Made by a program: the position numbers and the translations under genes
The notes under the pieces: generated by a model
Database searches by the model: none
What the model was told of the DNA's origin: nothing
The model's input: only the letters and a program-made list of their open reading frames with translations
Assembly: GCF_036321025.1 (NCBI RefSeq)
Contig: NZ_JAZAPB010000002.1
Span: forward strand, 930,001 to 994,000
Reading direction: 5' to 3'
DNA: 64,000 bases
Source of the DNA: Alteraurantiacibacter hainanensis
GTDB taxonomy: Bacteria; Pseudomonadota; Alphaproteobacteria; Sphingomonadales; Sphingomonadaceae
Part shown: one piece after another, positions 33,358 to 42,289 of the stretch
How positions within the stretch are numbered: the first letter of the stretch is position 1
How the letters are laid out: the number at the start of each line of letters is the position of its first letter

Positions 33358-33400
33358 ACACTCCCTCCCCGTCGCGCTGCGATGGGGAGGATTGCGGCCG

Positions 33401-34252
33401 CTATTCCGCCGGTCCCGCCAGCGCTTCCGCGCTGTCGTATTCGGCGATCATGTAGCGATCGTCGTGATCCCAAGGGTGGAAGCCGGGGCGGAAATAGGAA
33501 AGCCACTTGGGGAAGATCTTGCGCAGGATGCCGGGCTTGCCGACGAGGTAGCTCAGCAGCCCCCACTTTGCGCGCCATCCGGTGATCCCGTCCTGCGCCA
33601 GCAGTTCGGCCGCATCGGCGGTGCGATTGCGCAGGAAGCGGAAGGTGACGAGCAGCATGATCAGGCTGCGGATCCGCCACCGCCTGAAATCCGACCAGTT
33701 GCGGGTCGCATGCAGCCACGTGTCGAAGGCGACGCCCTTGTGCTCGATTTCCTCGACCGCGTGCCACATCCACAGCTGCGGATCGCCCATGCCTGCCGTC
33801 GCCAGCGAGCCGGGATCCTTCAGGAACTGGTGGGCGAACATGGCGGTGAAATGCTCCAGCGCGCAGGTGATCGACAGTTGCACGATGGGCGGGGCCGACA
33901 GGGTTTCGTCGACGAGGCTGTTCACCCGTGCGGTGATCTCGGAGAGGTCGTAGCCCGCCTCCTCAACCGCGCGGTTGAAGGCGATGTGCTCGCGCGAATG
34001 GTTCACTTCCTGGCGGATGAAATCGCGGATCTCGGCGGCCAATTGGTCGGGCACACCGTCGCGGTGAGCCTTCACCGCCTCGATGAACATCGCCTCTCCG
34101 CGGGGAAAGCTGCAAGAGAGCGCCGCGAACCAGGCGGAGGCGACCGGGTCGACTCCGCGGCGGCGCGTGCGCCCGCGTTCGAACCGCTTGTCGCGCACGG
34201 TGATGGAAGGGGCTTGGCGGGGGCTTTCTTGCCAGTGTGGTTGTGCCGTCAT
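33401..34252 (-). CDS. Metal-dependent hydrolase of the ferritin-like PF10118 type
   Basis: A 283-residue protein predicted to be a helical bundle with a di-metal centre: repeated EH motifs occur in RQEVNHSREHIAFN, CALEHFTAMFAHQFL and WHAVEEIEHKGVAFDTW. Members are annotated as predicted metal-dependent hydrolases; no reaction is established. ATG at 34252 is chosen; ATG at 34270 is also in frame. It is divergent from a TetR regulator, 53 bases between starts, which suggests control by that regulator. Confidence 0.82.
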   Translation of the reverse strand: MTAQPHWQESPRQAPSITVRDKRFERGRTRRRGVDPVASAWFAALSCSFPRGEAMFIEAVKAHRDGVPDQLAAEIRDFIRQEVNHSREHIAFNRAVEEAGYDLSEITARVNSLVDETLSAPPIVQLSITCALEHFTAMFAHQFLKDPGSLATAGMGDPQLWMWHAVEEIEHKGVAFDTWLHATRNWSDFRRWRIRSLIMLLVTFRFLRNRTADAAELLAQDGITGWRAKWGLLSYLVGKPGILRKIFPKWLSYFRPGFHPWDHDDRYMIAEYDSAEALAGPAE

Positions 34253-34297
34253 ATCACGGACCTGTTCCATGTTGCAGTGAGCCGAAAATAGGGAAAC

Positions 34298-34311
34298 TTA
34301 CATCAGTGTCA
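34298..34311. promoter_or_regulatory. Possible TetR-type operator in the hydrolase/tetR gap
   Basis: TTACATCAGTGTCA is an imperfect inverted repeat (TTACA against TGTCA, one mismatch) covering the tetR start codon. Half-sites of this kind are typical for TetR regulators that control their divergent neighbour. The match is short, so this is suggestive only. Confidence 0.3.
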
Positions 34312-34908
34312 ATAAGAAAGAGGCTCACGCCGGAGGAGAGCCGCGCCGCAGCGCTGGAAGCGGCGCGCGCGCTGCTGATCGAGACCGGCCCGCAGAGCGT
34401 GACATTGAAGGCTGTCGCGGCGCGCATCGGACGCACCCATGCCAACCTGCTGCACCATTTCGGTTCCGCATCCGGCCTGCAGAAGCAGCTGGCGGGGCAT
34501 CTTGCAGAGACGGTATGCGACTCTATCGGCGAAGCGGTGAGAGCCACGCGAGCCGGCATCGGCAGCCCGCGCGAAGTCGTCGACCTGACTTTCGATGCCT
34601 TCGGGCAGGAGGGCGGGGGAGCCCTGGCAAGCTGGATGCTGGCATCGGGAAACGAAGACGCGCTGGATCCGATCGTGGAGACAATCCATGCGCTGGTGCA
34701 CGACCTGCACCCCGAGGAAGTCTCTCACACGTCGGAATTCTCCATGCACGAGACGACCTTCACGCTGGTCCTGCTGGCGCTGGGAGATGCCCTGCTGGGC
34801 GAACAGCTGGCCGATTCGCTGGGGGTCGAACGCACGACGGCGCGTGACCGGGCGGAGGCGATGATGATCGCCGCGTTCCGTACGAACGGGATCGAGGTAC
34901 AGCCCTAG
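34306..34908 (+). CDS. TetR-family transcriptional regulator
   Basis: A 200-residue regulator. The N-terminal helix-turn-helix reads ARALLIETGPQSVTLKAVAARIGRTHANLLHHFG-type sequence (about residues 20-54), a clear TetR DNA-binding domain; the remainder is a helical ligand-binding domain with no recognisable ligand. GTG at 34306 starts just ahead of the domain, with GGGA about a dozen bases upstream. Divergent from the di-metal hydrolase, its likely target. The 3' end overlaps ygfZ by four bases. Confidence 0.88.
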   Translation: MSIRKRLTPEESRAAALEAARALLIETGPQSVTLKAVAARIGRTHANLLHHFGSASGLQKQLAGHLAETVCDSIGEAVRATRAGIGSPREVVDLTFDAFGQEGGGALASWMLASGNEDALDPIVETIHALVHDLHPEEVSHTSEFSMHETTFTLVLLALGDALLGEQLADSLGVERTTARDRAEAMMIAAFRTNGIEVQP

Positions 34909-35636
34909 TCGGCCTGTTCCAGGGTCAGCCATTCGGGCACCAGGTCGGCGGGAATATCGGCGGTGCGCAGGTGGTCCACCGCCAGGCCAAGGTCCGCATG
35001 GGCGGCCTTGCGGCGCTTTTCCTCCGAGCGGTCCAGCGGCACGACGACCAGGCGCCGGTTCACCTTCTGCCGCCAGTTCATCCGCGCGGTGTTTTCCTGC
35101 CCGATGTAGCAGCCCTTGTCGAAGCTGACCCCGTTCAGTTCCACCGCGTTCGTCTCCAGCCACAGGATGTCGCCGAGTTCGGCATGACCCTCCGGCACGC
35201 CGTGCGAAAGGCGGTGGGCGCGCCACGCGTCCTCGGCGCTTTCGGACGTGTCCTGTGCCGGGGCCAGCCAGCGGGATCCCAACGCAGGCAGGCGCGGATC
35301 CGGCGAAGCGCCGTCCACGGCTTCGGCCTGCCAGTGCACCGAAAGGCTGTCATCGCGGGCGATCGCCAGCTTGCGGCGCAGGCGATAGAGCGAGAGGCGC
35401 TTGGCGAGGTCCTCGGCGTGGTCGGCCTCGCAATCGAGAAGCACGTCCTCGCCATCGCGCCACACGATCATGTCGTAAAGGGTCTTGCCCTGCGGCGTCA
35501 GCAGCGCGGCATAGACGGGCGGGGCGGCCTTGATGTCATTGGTCAGCAGGCCCTGAAGGAAGGTGGCGGCATCCTCTGCCGCATCGGTGGCGGACACGCG
35601 AACCAGCGCGCGGTCGGCTAGATGGGTCGATTGCAT
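34905..35636 (-). CDS. ygfZ: Folate-binding YgfZ/GcvT-like protein
   Basis: A 243-residue protein of the YgfZ/IBA57 family, which helps assemble or repair certain Fe-S enzymes using tetrahydrofolate. The diagnostic motif KGCYIGQE is present in VSFDKGCYIGQENTARM, with the conserved Cys near residue 175, and the N-terminal FLQGLLTNDIK is the GcvT-like folate segment. ATG at 35636 lies close to the divergent patatin-like gene. Confidence 0.93.
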   Translation of the reverse strand: MQSTHLADRALVRVSATDAAEDAATFLQGLLTNDIKAAPPVYAALLTPQGKTLYDMIVWRDGEDVLLDCEADHAEDLAKRLSLYRLRRKLAIARDDSLSVHWQAEAVDGASPDPRLPALGSRWLAPAQDTSESAEDAWRAHRLSHGVPEGHAELGDILWLETNAVELNGVSFDKGCYIGQENTARMNWRQKVNRRLVVVPLDRSEEKRRKAAHADLGLAVDHLRTADIPADLVPEWLTLEQAD

Positions 35637-35674
35637 GGGTGACAGATAGGGTGGTGAGCGCCATAGGCAATGCG

Positions 35675-36499
35675 ATGGCGCGCAGATACGATCAGGTCGT
35701 CTTTTCCGGCGGAGGCATCCGCTGCTTCTGGCACGGCGGATTCCTGAGCGAGTTCGGCAGCTTCGACGACATTCGCCCGAGCCGGATCAGCAGCGTGTCG
35801 GGCGGAGCCCTGAGCGCGGCGTGCTGGATCGGCAACAGGGAAGACGACCTGCTGGCCGTGATGCAGGAGGCGTTTGTCGTCAACGATTCCAATCTCGATG
35901 CGCACCAATCCAATTTCACGCCGCACCAGGAAATCTACCGCGCGGTGGTGGACGTGACGCTGGACAAGGAAGCGATCGAGGCCATTGCCGATGGGCCGGC
36001 ATACGAGGTTTCCCTTTCCGTGCCGCCGCGCGCGGTCGCGCCGCGGGTGGCAGCTGCTGTCTACGGTGCGCTCTACCAGTTGGATCAGGCGGTGCGATCG
36101 ACGCCCCACTTGCGCCTGCCCACGGGGTTGGGGCTGAGGCAATTGCGCGTCGACGCGAGGCAGGCCGCGCGCGACGGCAAGCTGGTCGATCTGATCTGTG
36201 CTGCGGCGACCATTCCGCCGGTGTTCGACGTGCCCGAATGGCAGGATTGCCGCGTGCTGGATGGGGGCATGGTGGACAAGGCACCGTTGCCGCTGGAAGA
36301 CGATGGCGAAACGCTGGTCCTGCTGACTTCGCGCTATCGCAACTGCCGCGAGGTGCCCGGCCGAACCTATATCCAGCCGAGCAGGGAAGTGGCCGCGGAC
36401 AAGATCGACTTTTCCGACGCGAGGAAGGTCAGCCGCACGTGGGACCAGGGCGTCGAGGACGGCAAGGCGTGGCTGGCGAAGCACGGACGAGAAGGCTAA
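35675..36499 (+). CDS. Patatin-like phospholipase-family protein
   Basis: A 274-residue protein with the patatin fold: VVFSGGGIRCFWHGGFLSE supplies the glycine-rich oxyanion loop, ISSVSGGALSAA carries the nucleophile serine (SxSGG instead of the usual GxSxG) and VLDGGMVDKAP holds the catalytic Asp (DGG). It may deacylate phospholipids or related esters. An in-frame GTG at 35639 is possible, but it would leave only two bases to the divergent ygfZ start, so ATG at 35675 is used. pyrC starts 11 bases after the stop. Confidence 0.8.
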   Translation: MARRYDQVVFSGGGIRCFWHGGFLSEFGSFDDIRPSRISSVSGGALSAACWIGNREDDLLAVMQEAFVVNDSNLDAHQSNFTPHQEIYRAVVDVTLDKEAIEAIADGPAYEVSLSVPPRAVAPRVAAAVYGALYQLDQAVRSTPHLRLPTGLGLRQLRVDARQAARDGKLVDLICAAATIPPVFDVPEWQDCRVLDGGMVDKAPLPLEDDGETLVLLTSRYRNCREVPGRTYIQPSREVAADKIDFSDARKVSRTWDQGVEDGKAWLAKHGREG

Positions 36500-36510
36500 G
36501 GGCCACGGCC

Positions 36511-37548
36511 ATGACAGATACCATTACCATCCGCCGCCCGGACGACTGGCACGTGCACCTGCGCGACGGTGCCATGCTGGAAGCCGTGGTCGGCCACACC
36601 GCCAGGCAGTTCGCTCGCGCCATCGTGATGCCCAATCTCACGCCGCCGGTGACGAAGGTCGCGCTGGCCGAGGCCTATCGCGGGCGCATCATGGCAGCGC
36701 TTCCCGCGGGCGCGGATTTCACGCCGTTGATGACCTGCTACCTCACCGACAATACCGATCCCCAGGAGGTGCGTCGCGGTTTCGAGGCGGGGGGCTTCAC
36801 GGCGGCCAAGCTCTATCCCGCCGGAGCGACGACCAATTCCGACAGCGGCGTGACCGATGTCGCCAATATCCGCGGCGTGCTGGAGGTCATGGCAGAGATC
36901 GGCATGGTGCTGTGCGTCCACGGTGAAGTCACCAGCGCCGATGTCGACATCTTCGACCGCGAGGCGGTGTTCATCGAGCGTGTGCTGGCCCCCCTGCTGG
37001 CGGACCTGCCGGGCCTGAAGGTGGTGTTCGAGCATCTCACCAGCGAGGAAGGGGTGCAGTTCGTCGAGAATGCACCGACCAGCGTCGCGGCGACGATTAC
37101 GCCGCAGCACCTGCACATCAACCGCAATGCCATGCTGGTGGGGGGAATGCGCCCGCATGCCTATTGCCTGCCGGTGGCCAAGCGCGAGAAGCACAGGCTG
37201 GCCCTGCGCCGTGCGGCGACGAGCGGTAATCCCAAGTTCTTCCTGGGGACCGACAGCGCTCCCCACGCCAGGGAGGCGAAGGAAAGCGCCTGCGGTTGTG
37301 CCGGCATCTTCAACGCGCCATTCGCGCTCGAAAGCTATCTCGCGGTGTTCGAGGAAGAAGGCGCGCTCGACCGGTTCGAGGGGTTCGCCAGCGAACACGG
37401 GCCGCGCTTCTACAACCTGCCGCTGAACGAAACGAAGGTCACGCTGGAGCGGGCCGAAACCGCTGTGCCGGGCGCGATCGAGGCGGACGGCACGCAGCTT
37501 GTTCCCTTCCACGCGGGCGACACCCTGCGCTGGCGCCTGGCGGACTGA
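36511..37548 (+). CDS. pyrC: Dihydroorotase (class II)
   Basis: A 345-residue zinc enzyme that interconverts carbamoyl-aspartate and dihydroorotate in pyrimidine synthesis. PDDWHVHLRDG holds the first two zinc His (H14, H16), AAKLYPAGATTNSDSGV carries the bridging Lys, CVHGEV and EHLT supply further ligands, and FFLGTDSAPH holds the catalytic Asp. Closely related to E. coli PyrC. pyrE is also in this window but about 18 kb away. Confidence 0.97.
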   Translation: MTDTITIRRPDDWHVHLRDGAMLEAVVGHTARQFARAIVMPNLTPPVTKVALAEAYRGRIMAALPAGADFTPLMTCYLTDNTDPQEVRRGFEAGGFTAAKLYPAGATTNSDSGVTDVANIRGVLEVMAEIGMVLCVHGEVTSADVDIFDREAVFIERVLAPLLADLPGLKVVFEHLTSEEGVQFVENAPTSVAATITPQHLHINRNAMLVGGMRPHAYCLPVAKREKHRLALRRAATSGNPKFFLGTDSAPHAREAKESACGCAGIFNAPFALESYLAVFEEEGALDRFEGFASEHGPRFYNLPLNETKVTLERAETAVPGAIEADGTQLVPFHAGDTLRWRLAD

Positions 37549-37563
37549 TCCCGGACGATCCGG

Positions 37564-38487
37564 TCAGGAGGCCACGCCGCGTCCGACCTTCGCCTTCTGC
37601 GCGCGGCGGGCGTTCTGCAGCATGTCCCAGGTGAACAGGGCAATCGCGGTCCAGATCAGGGCGAAACACACCAGTTGCGCGGGCTTCAGCTCCTCTCCGA
37701 ACACGGTGAGGCCGAGCAGGAACACGATGGTTGGCGAAATGAACTGCAGGAAGCCGATGGTGGTGTAGGGGAGGGCGCGCGCGGCGGTGGCGAACAGCAG
37801 CAGCGGCACGGCCGTCATCGGTCCGCCGGCGATGATCGCCAGCGTCTCCAGCGTGTCGCGACCCAGCGCCACGCCGCCGCCATAGATCTGCACCCAGCCG
37901 AGATAGCCCACGACAAGCGGCAGAAGGATGATCGATTCGGTCGTCAGCCCGATCAGCGGACCCGCCGCCACTGTCTTGCGCAGCAGACCGTAGATGCCAA
38001 AGGTCGTCGCCAGCAGCAGGCTGATCCACATGGTCGTAATCGCGCCCGCCGCCAGGGCCGCCACGCCGATGACGGCGAGCGCCACCGCGATGGCCTGCGA
38101 CCGGGTCAGCCGCTCCTTCAGGAAGACGAAGCCCAGCAGCATCATGTTGAGCGGCAGGATGTAATAGCCCAGGCTGGCGGCGTAGACGAATTCGTTCTGG
38201 ATCGCCCAGATATAGCCGAACCAGTTGACCGCGATCATGCAGGAACTCGCCATCAGCGTGCGCACGGTTCGCCCGTTTGCCAGGGTCTGCCCCAGCTCCG
38301 AAGTGCTGCCGGACCGGATCACGAAGAACAGGCAGATGGGCAAGGTGAACAGCGTGCGCCAGGCGACGTATTCCAGCGGCGGCACCCGGTCCACCAGCAG
38401 CAGGTAGACCGGCATCGATCCCCATATGACATGGGTGCAGAGCGCAAGGATCAGTGCGCGTTGCCGGCTGGTCTGCTGCTCTGTCAT
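37564..38487 (-). CDS. rarD: EamA-family transporter RarD
   Basis: A 307-residue protein with ten predicted membrane helices in two EamA repeats. CTHVIWGSMPVYLLLVDRVP, EYVAWRTLFTLPICL, NWFGYIWAIQNEFVYAASLGYY-type and QFISPTIVFLLGL segments match RarD (chloramphenicol-sensitivity protein), whose natural substrate is unknown. ATG at 38487; an earlier ATG at 38532 is in frame. Confidence 0.9.
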   Translation of the reverse strand: MTEQQTSRQRALILALCTHVIWGSMPVYLLLVDRVPPLEYVAWRTLFTLPICLFFVIRSGSTSELGQTLANGRTVRTLMASSCMIAVNWFGYIWAIQNEFVYAASLGYYILPLNMMLLGFVFLKERLTRSQAIAVALAVIGVAALAAGAITTMWISLLLATTFGIYGLLRKTVAAGPLIGLTTESIILLPLVVGYLGWVQIYGGGVALGRDTLETLAIIAGGPMTAVPLLLFATAARALPYTTIGFLQFISPTIVFLLGLTVFGEELKPAQLVCFALIWTAIALFTWDMLQNARRAQKAKVGRGVAS

Positions 38488-38573
38488 GCAAGCGCTCTTG
38501 GACGCGTGAAAGTCTGACTGCAAGGCAATCAAACAGTTGCCCTGCGTTAAGCAACGGCCCCCTATATGTGCCG

Positions 38574-38712
38574 GGAAGTAGAGAACGCGTGTTTGAGAAC
38601 ACCTATCGGTGCTGCCGTACCCTGTTGAGGTGGCATCGTTGCGCGGCCCCTCGGGTCGTGTTTAGGGGGGTCGCGCCAAGGCGTCCGGGCTATCATGTCC
38701 GGGCGCCTTGTT
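38574..38712 (+). ncRNA. Candidate structured small RNA with four consecutive hairpins
   Basis: Four hairpins follow one another: 38589-38602 (GTGTT/AACAC, TGAG loop), 38607-38638 (10-pair stem), 38641-38676 (11-pair stem, GCGCGGCCCC against GGGGTCGCGC) and 38678-38709 (11-pair stem, AAGGCGTCCGG against CCGGGCGCCTT). Every imperfect pair is G-T as read on the plus strand, which on the minus strand would become C-A mismatches, so the plus strand is favoured. TTGCCC at 38537 and TATATG at 38563 could be its promoter. No matching family is known to me, and no T-run follows the last hairpin. Confidence 0.55.
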
Positions 38713-38731
38713 CGCATTCGGGGGGTGCCCG

Positions 38732-40183
38732 TCAGTCCTGCTTGAAGCCCACGCCCACGCTGGCGCGCGGCTGTTCCATTTCCGTGCTGGTAACCGGATA
38801 GGCGCAGTAGTCGGCAGCGTAATAGGCTGCGGGGCGATGATTGCCGGATAGACCGATGCCGCCGAAGGGCGCTGCGCTGGACGCGCCGTTCGTCGGGCGG
38901 TTCCAGTTCACGATACCGGCGCGGATATTCGCCCAGAAGCGGTTGTACTGCTGCGGCGTGCCGCCGATCAGCGATGCCGAAAGCCCGAAACGCGTATTGT
39001 TCGCTTCCGCGATCGCCTCGTCGAAATCGTCCACCTTGATGACCTGCAGCAGGGGGCCGAAAAGTTCGACGTCAGGCCGTTCCTGCATGCCGGTCGTGTC
39101 GATGATGCCGGGCGTGAGGAACGGCTTGTCATCCTGCGGTCGCCGCAGGTGGCTGATGGCCTTGCCTCCGTTCGACAGGAGATAGAGGAAGCTCTCGGTC
39201 AGCTGGTCGGCCGTCCTGTTGTCGATCACTGTGCCCATGAAGGGCTGGGGATCGTCGAAGGGCGCGCCCACGATGATGCGCTTTGCCAGCGTCTTCACCG
39301 CGTCCACCGCCTCGTCATACATCGAGGATTTGACGATCAGCCTGCGTCCCGCCGTGCAGCGCTGCCCGGCCGTGGTGAAGGCGGACTGGATGATGAGCGC
39401 CGCCGCATCCGACATCTTGGGCGTATCCCACAGGACGATGGGATTGTTGCCGCCCATTTCCAGCGCAACGATCTTGCCGGGATCGCTCGCCAGCTTGCGG
39501 TTGATGGCAATGCCCACCTGGGCGGAGCCGGTGAACAGCACCCCGTCCACGCCCGGGTGCGCCACCACTTCCTTGCCTTCGTCGGGTCCGCCGATCAGGC
39601 ACTGCACCAGCGCTTCGGGAATGCCCGCCTTGTGGAAGAAGGAAACCAGCCGCTCGCCCACGGCAGGGGTCTTCTCGGAAGGCTTGAAGATCACCGCGTT
39701 GCCCGCGATCAGGGCGGGAACGATGTGTCCGTTGGGAAGGTGGGCCGGGAAATTGTAGGGGCCGAGCACCGCCATGACGCCGTGCGGCTTATGGCGAAGC
39801 GCCGCAGACCCCTGCAGGGCGCTGTCGAGCCTGCGCTGCCCGGTACGATCGGCATAGGCCTGCACCGAAATATCGACCTTGGCGATCACGGCCTCGACTT
39901 CGGTGCGGGCTTCCCAGAGCGGCTTGCCCGTCTCGCGCGCGATCAGTTCGGCAAAACGATCCAGATCCTTGCGCACCTCGTTCGCGAAGCGGCGCACGAG
40001 CTCGATACGCTTGGACAGCGGTTCCGCAGCCCATACCGGCCAGGCCTTGCGGGCGCGTTCGACAAGGGAGTCCACGTCGCCATGTGTCCCCCTCCACAGT
40101 TCGGCACCCGTGGCAGGTTCGTACGAGATCAGTTCGGCATTGTGAGGCAAGGCGGAAAGCCCTTCGTAAAGATGTTCGTGCAA
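38732..40183 (-). CDS. astD: Succinylglutamate-semialdehyde dehydrogenase
   Basis: A 483-residue NAD-dependent aldehyde dehydrogenase that oxidises N-succinylglutamate semialdehyde in the arginine succinyltransferase pathway. VALEMGGNNPIVLWD carries the general-base Glu and AFTTAGQRCTAGRRL the catalytic Cys; PAAYYAADYCAYPV near the C-terminus is a typical AstD ending. The other ast genes are not in this window. Its 3' end abuts the hairpin region at 38589-38709. Confidence 0.92.
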   Translation of the reverse strand: MHEHLYEGLSALPHNAELISYEPATGAELWRGTHGDVDSLVERARKAWPVWAAEPLSKRIELVRRFANEVRKDLDRFAELIARETGKPLWEARTEVEAVIAKVDISVQAYADRTGQRRLDSALQGSAALRHKPHGVMAVLGPYNFPAHLPNGHIVPALIAGNAVIFKPSEKTPAVGERLVSFFHKAGIPEALVQCLIGGPDEGKEVVAHPGVDGVLFTGSAQVGIAINRKLASDPGKIVALEMGGNNPIVLWDTPKMSDAAALIIQSAFTTAGQRCTAGRRLIVKSSMYDEAVDAVKTLAKRIIVGAPFDDPQPFMGTVIDNRTADQLTESFLYLLSNGGKAISHLRRPQDDKPFLTPGIIDTTGMQERPDVELFGPLLQVIKVDDFDEAIAEANNTRFGLSASLIGGTPQQYNRFWANIRAGIVNWNRPTNGASSAAPFGGIGLSGNHRPAAYYAADYCAYPVTSTEMEQPRASVGVGFKQD

Positions 40184-40302
40184 GGCGGCTTAGTGAATTC
40201 CGGCCGCGCGCGCAAAGTGGCGGTTAACCCGAAGAGTTAAAGCCCCGAAAGGCGACTGGTTTCAAGCAAAACCGGATCCGCGCGTCGACCGGCCTGTGCG
40301 AA

Positions 40303-40761
40303 TCACGAGCAGGGTCCGAGCCTGCGGCCAGTCACTGCGAAGGTCATGGTCATCGGGCCCATGCCCATGTCGCCCTGCATCGCCATCGTCATGTCGTAGG
40401 TGGTATCGGTGTAGGTGCCGTCCATCGTCATGTTCATGGTGCCCTGGTCGCTGTTGCACTGGGCAACCGCGTGGATTTCGCCGCCGCTCATCTCGAATTC
40501 GTTGTAGCGGCATTCGCCGTTGGTCTCCTCGAAGATGCGCTCCGGCGCATTGTCGAGCTGATCCTGCGTCACGCAGTTCTGCGAAGTCATGCCTTCGCCG
40601 CCAAGCATCTGGCGCATCATGTCCGCGGCCTGCGGCGGCAGATCCCCGGGGAGCTGCACGTCGGTCATGCGGCTGGTGGCTTCCCAGTTGCCGGGCTCGA
40701 TGGCCCAGGCCGAACTGGCGACGGCGATGGTGGCGATGCCGGCGATGACGAATTTACGCAT
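40303..40761 (-). CDS. DUF3617 family periplasmic protein
   Basis: A 152-residue exported protein with a cleavable signal peptide (about 1-20, AWA site). The mature part opens IEPGNWEATSRMTDVQLPG and has a Met-rich middle (LPPQAADMMRQMLGGEG) and a late MTMTFAVTGRRLGPC strand, typical of DUF3617. Two Cys pairs could form disulfides. Function unknown. Confidence 0.85.
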   Translation of the reverse strand: MRKFVIAGIATIAVASSAWAIEPGNWEATSRMTDVQLPGDLPPQAADMMRQMLGGEGMTSQNCVTQDQLDNAPERIFEETNGECRYNEFEMSGGEIHAVAQCNSDQGTMNMTMDGTYTDTTYDMTMAMQGDMGMGPMTMTFAVTGRRLGPCS

Positions 40762-40826
40762 GGAACGTGTTCCCCCTTTTTGAAGTCGCTGCCTGTTGCG
40801 TAACATTTCCGCGCCGACAGCGCCAA

Positions 40827-42227
40827 TCAGCCGCCGTGGCCCGGCGGGGCAGGCGGTTCGCCCAGCGCTTCGCCCATGCGCCGGATGCGCGCGACCTTGT
40901 CGTATAGCGGGGCCCAGTCGTCCCGCTCGTCGATCGCCGACCAGAGCGTTTCCACCTCGTCGATCAGCATCGATTCCGGATGGCCCTCGCTCCAGTATTC
41001 GTGACCCTGGTCGATCGATCTGGCTCCTTCCAGCGCGTCGGCCAGAGCGCCCTCCGCATCGCGGCCACCCCGATGCCGGTAAAAGAATTCGTCCGGCCCG
41101 ATCTTTCCCTCGCGCATGGTCTTCTCGGCGGCGTTCACGACGGCGGCATCGGTCTCCAGCCCGCGCTCCTCGATGCCCATCCGCCAGCAGAACCGCCGCG
41201 TCATGGCGTGGTGATAGAGGCTGCCGAAGCGTTCCAGCGCTGCCACCAGCGGCTCGGCCTCCACCAGCGGGCGAAGGGCGATGGCGAACTGGCCAAGGTT
41301 CCAGCGGATCGCCTCGGGCTGCCGGCCGAAGGCATAGAGGCCGGTCTGATCGAAATAGGCGGCGGTAAACCCCGGATCCCAGGCCGGCAGCCAGCGCCAC
41401 GGGCCGTAGTCGAAGCTTTCGCCGGTGATGTTCATGTTGTCGGTATTGAGAACGCCGTGGACGAAGCCCGCCACCATGTAGCTGGCCGCCAGGTCGGCCA
41501 GCCGCTCCGTTACCTGGTGCATCAGCTGGATGGCAGGTTCGTCGCGGCCCGGCGCATCCTCGGGCGGCGGCGGGCCGGGATAGACGCGCAGGCAGTAGTC
41601 CACCAGGCGCGCGAGGTGCTCGTGCTCCTCCAGCACCATCAGTCGCTGGAAGCTGCCGATGCGGATATGTCCGTGGGACATGCGAACCATCACGGCAGAT
41701 CGCGTGGGTGAGGGTTCGTCCCCGCGTTCCAGCGCCTCTCCGGTCTCGATGATGGAGAACGTCCGGGACGTGTTGGTGCCAAGCGCTTCCAGCATCTCGG
41801 TCGCCATGATCTCGCGAACGCCGCCTTTCAGCGTCAGGCGACCGTCGGCGGTGCGGCTGTAGGGCGTGGTGCCGCTGCCCTTGGTGCCAAGGTCCATCAG
41901 GCGGCCCGGCCCGTCGCGCAGCTGGGCGAACAGGAACCCGCGCCCGTCGCCGATTTCCGGGTTGTACACGCGGAACTGGTGGCCGTGGTATCGCAGCGCC
42001 AGCGGGCGCGGCAGGTTGTCCGGCAACGGCTCGAACCGGCCGAAGTGATTCACCCATGCCTCTTCGGAAAGGCTTTCCAGCCCCACCGACCCGTCCCAGC
42101 GATCGTTGCGGAAGCGCAGCACGTGCTCGGGGAAGCGCGCCGGCTCGACCGGATCGGCCAGGAAATCGGCCACCTCCTCGATTTGTGTGTCGGGGGTGTA
42201 TTCAGCCGGTTGCGGATCGTGTCGCAT
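40827..42227 (-). CDS. selO: Protein adenylyltransferase SelO (YdiU)
   Basis: A 466-residue pseudokinase-fold enzyme that transfers AMP to Ser, Thr or Tyr of target proteins, part of redox stress responses. Visible parts are RPLALRYHGHQFRVYNPEIG near the start, LMDLGTKGSGTTPYSR (nucleotide loop), LKGGVREIMATEM and the inverted metal motif GVLNTDNMNITGESFDYGP. ATG at 42227 is used; an upstream in-frame start at 42320 adds an implausible Arg-rich segment that overlaps the divergent gene. Confidence 0.95.
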   Translation of the reverse strand: MRHDPQPAEYTPDTQIEEVADFLADPVEPARFPEHVLRFRNDRWDGSVGLESLSEEAWVNHFGRFEPLPDNLPRPLALRYHGHQFRVYNPEIGDGRGFLFAQLRDGPGRLMDLGTKGSGTTPYSRTADGRLTLKGGVREIMATEMLEALGTNTSRTFSIIETGEALERGDEPSPTRSAVMVRMSHGHIRIGSFQRLMVLEEHEHLARLVDYCLRVYPGPPPPEDAPGRDEPAIQLMHQVTERLADLAASYMVAGFVHGVLNTDNMNITGESFDYGPWRWLPAWDPGFTAAYFDQTGLYAFGRQPEAIRWNLGQFAIALRPLVEAEPLVAALERFGSLYHHAMTRRFCWRMGIEERGLETDAAVVNAAEKTMREGKIGPDEFFYRHRGGRDAEGALADALEGARSIDQGHEYWSEGHPESMLIDEVETLWSAIDERDDWAPLYDKVARIRRMGEALGEPPAPPGHGG

Positions 42228-42289
42228 CCATCCATTAGTGGCCCTTCGCAAGGCTCGCCGCAAGGCACGCACAGGACAAGGGGCATGGA

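Noticed and set aside
38589..38709. Interpreting the hairpin cluster as 6S, SRP or tmRNA
   Set aside because: 6S is one long bulged hairpin, SRP RNA one hairpin with a GNRA-type tip and conserved internal loops, and tmRNA needs a tRNA-like part and a tag frame; none is seen.
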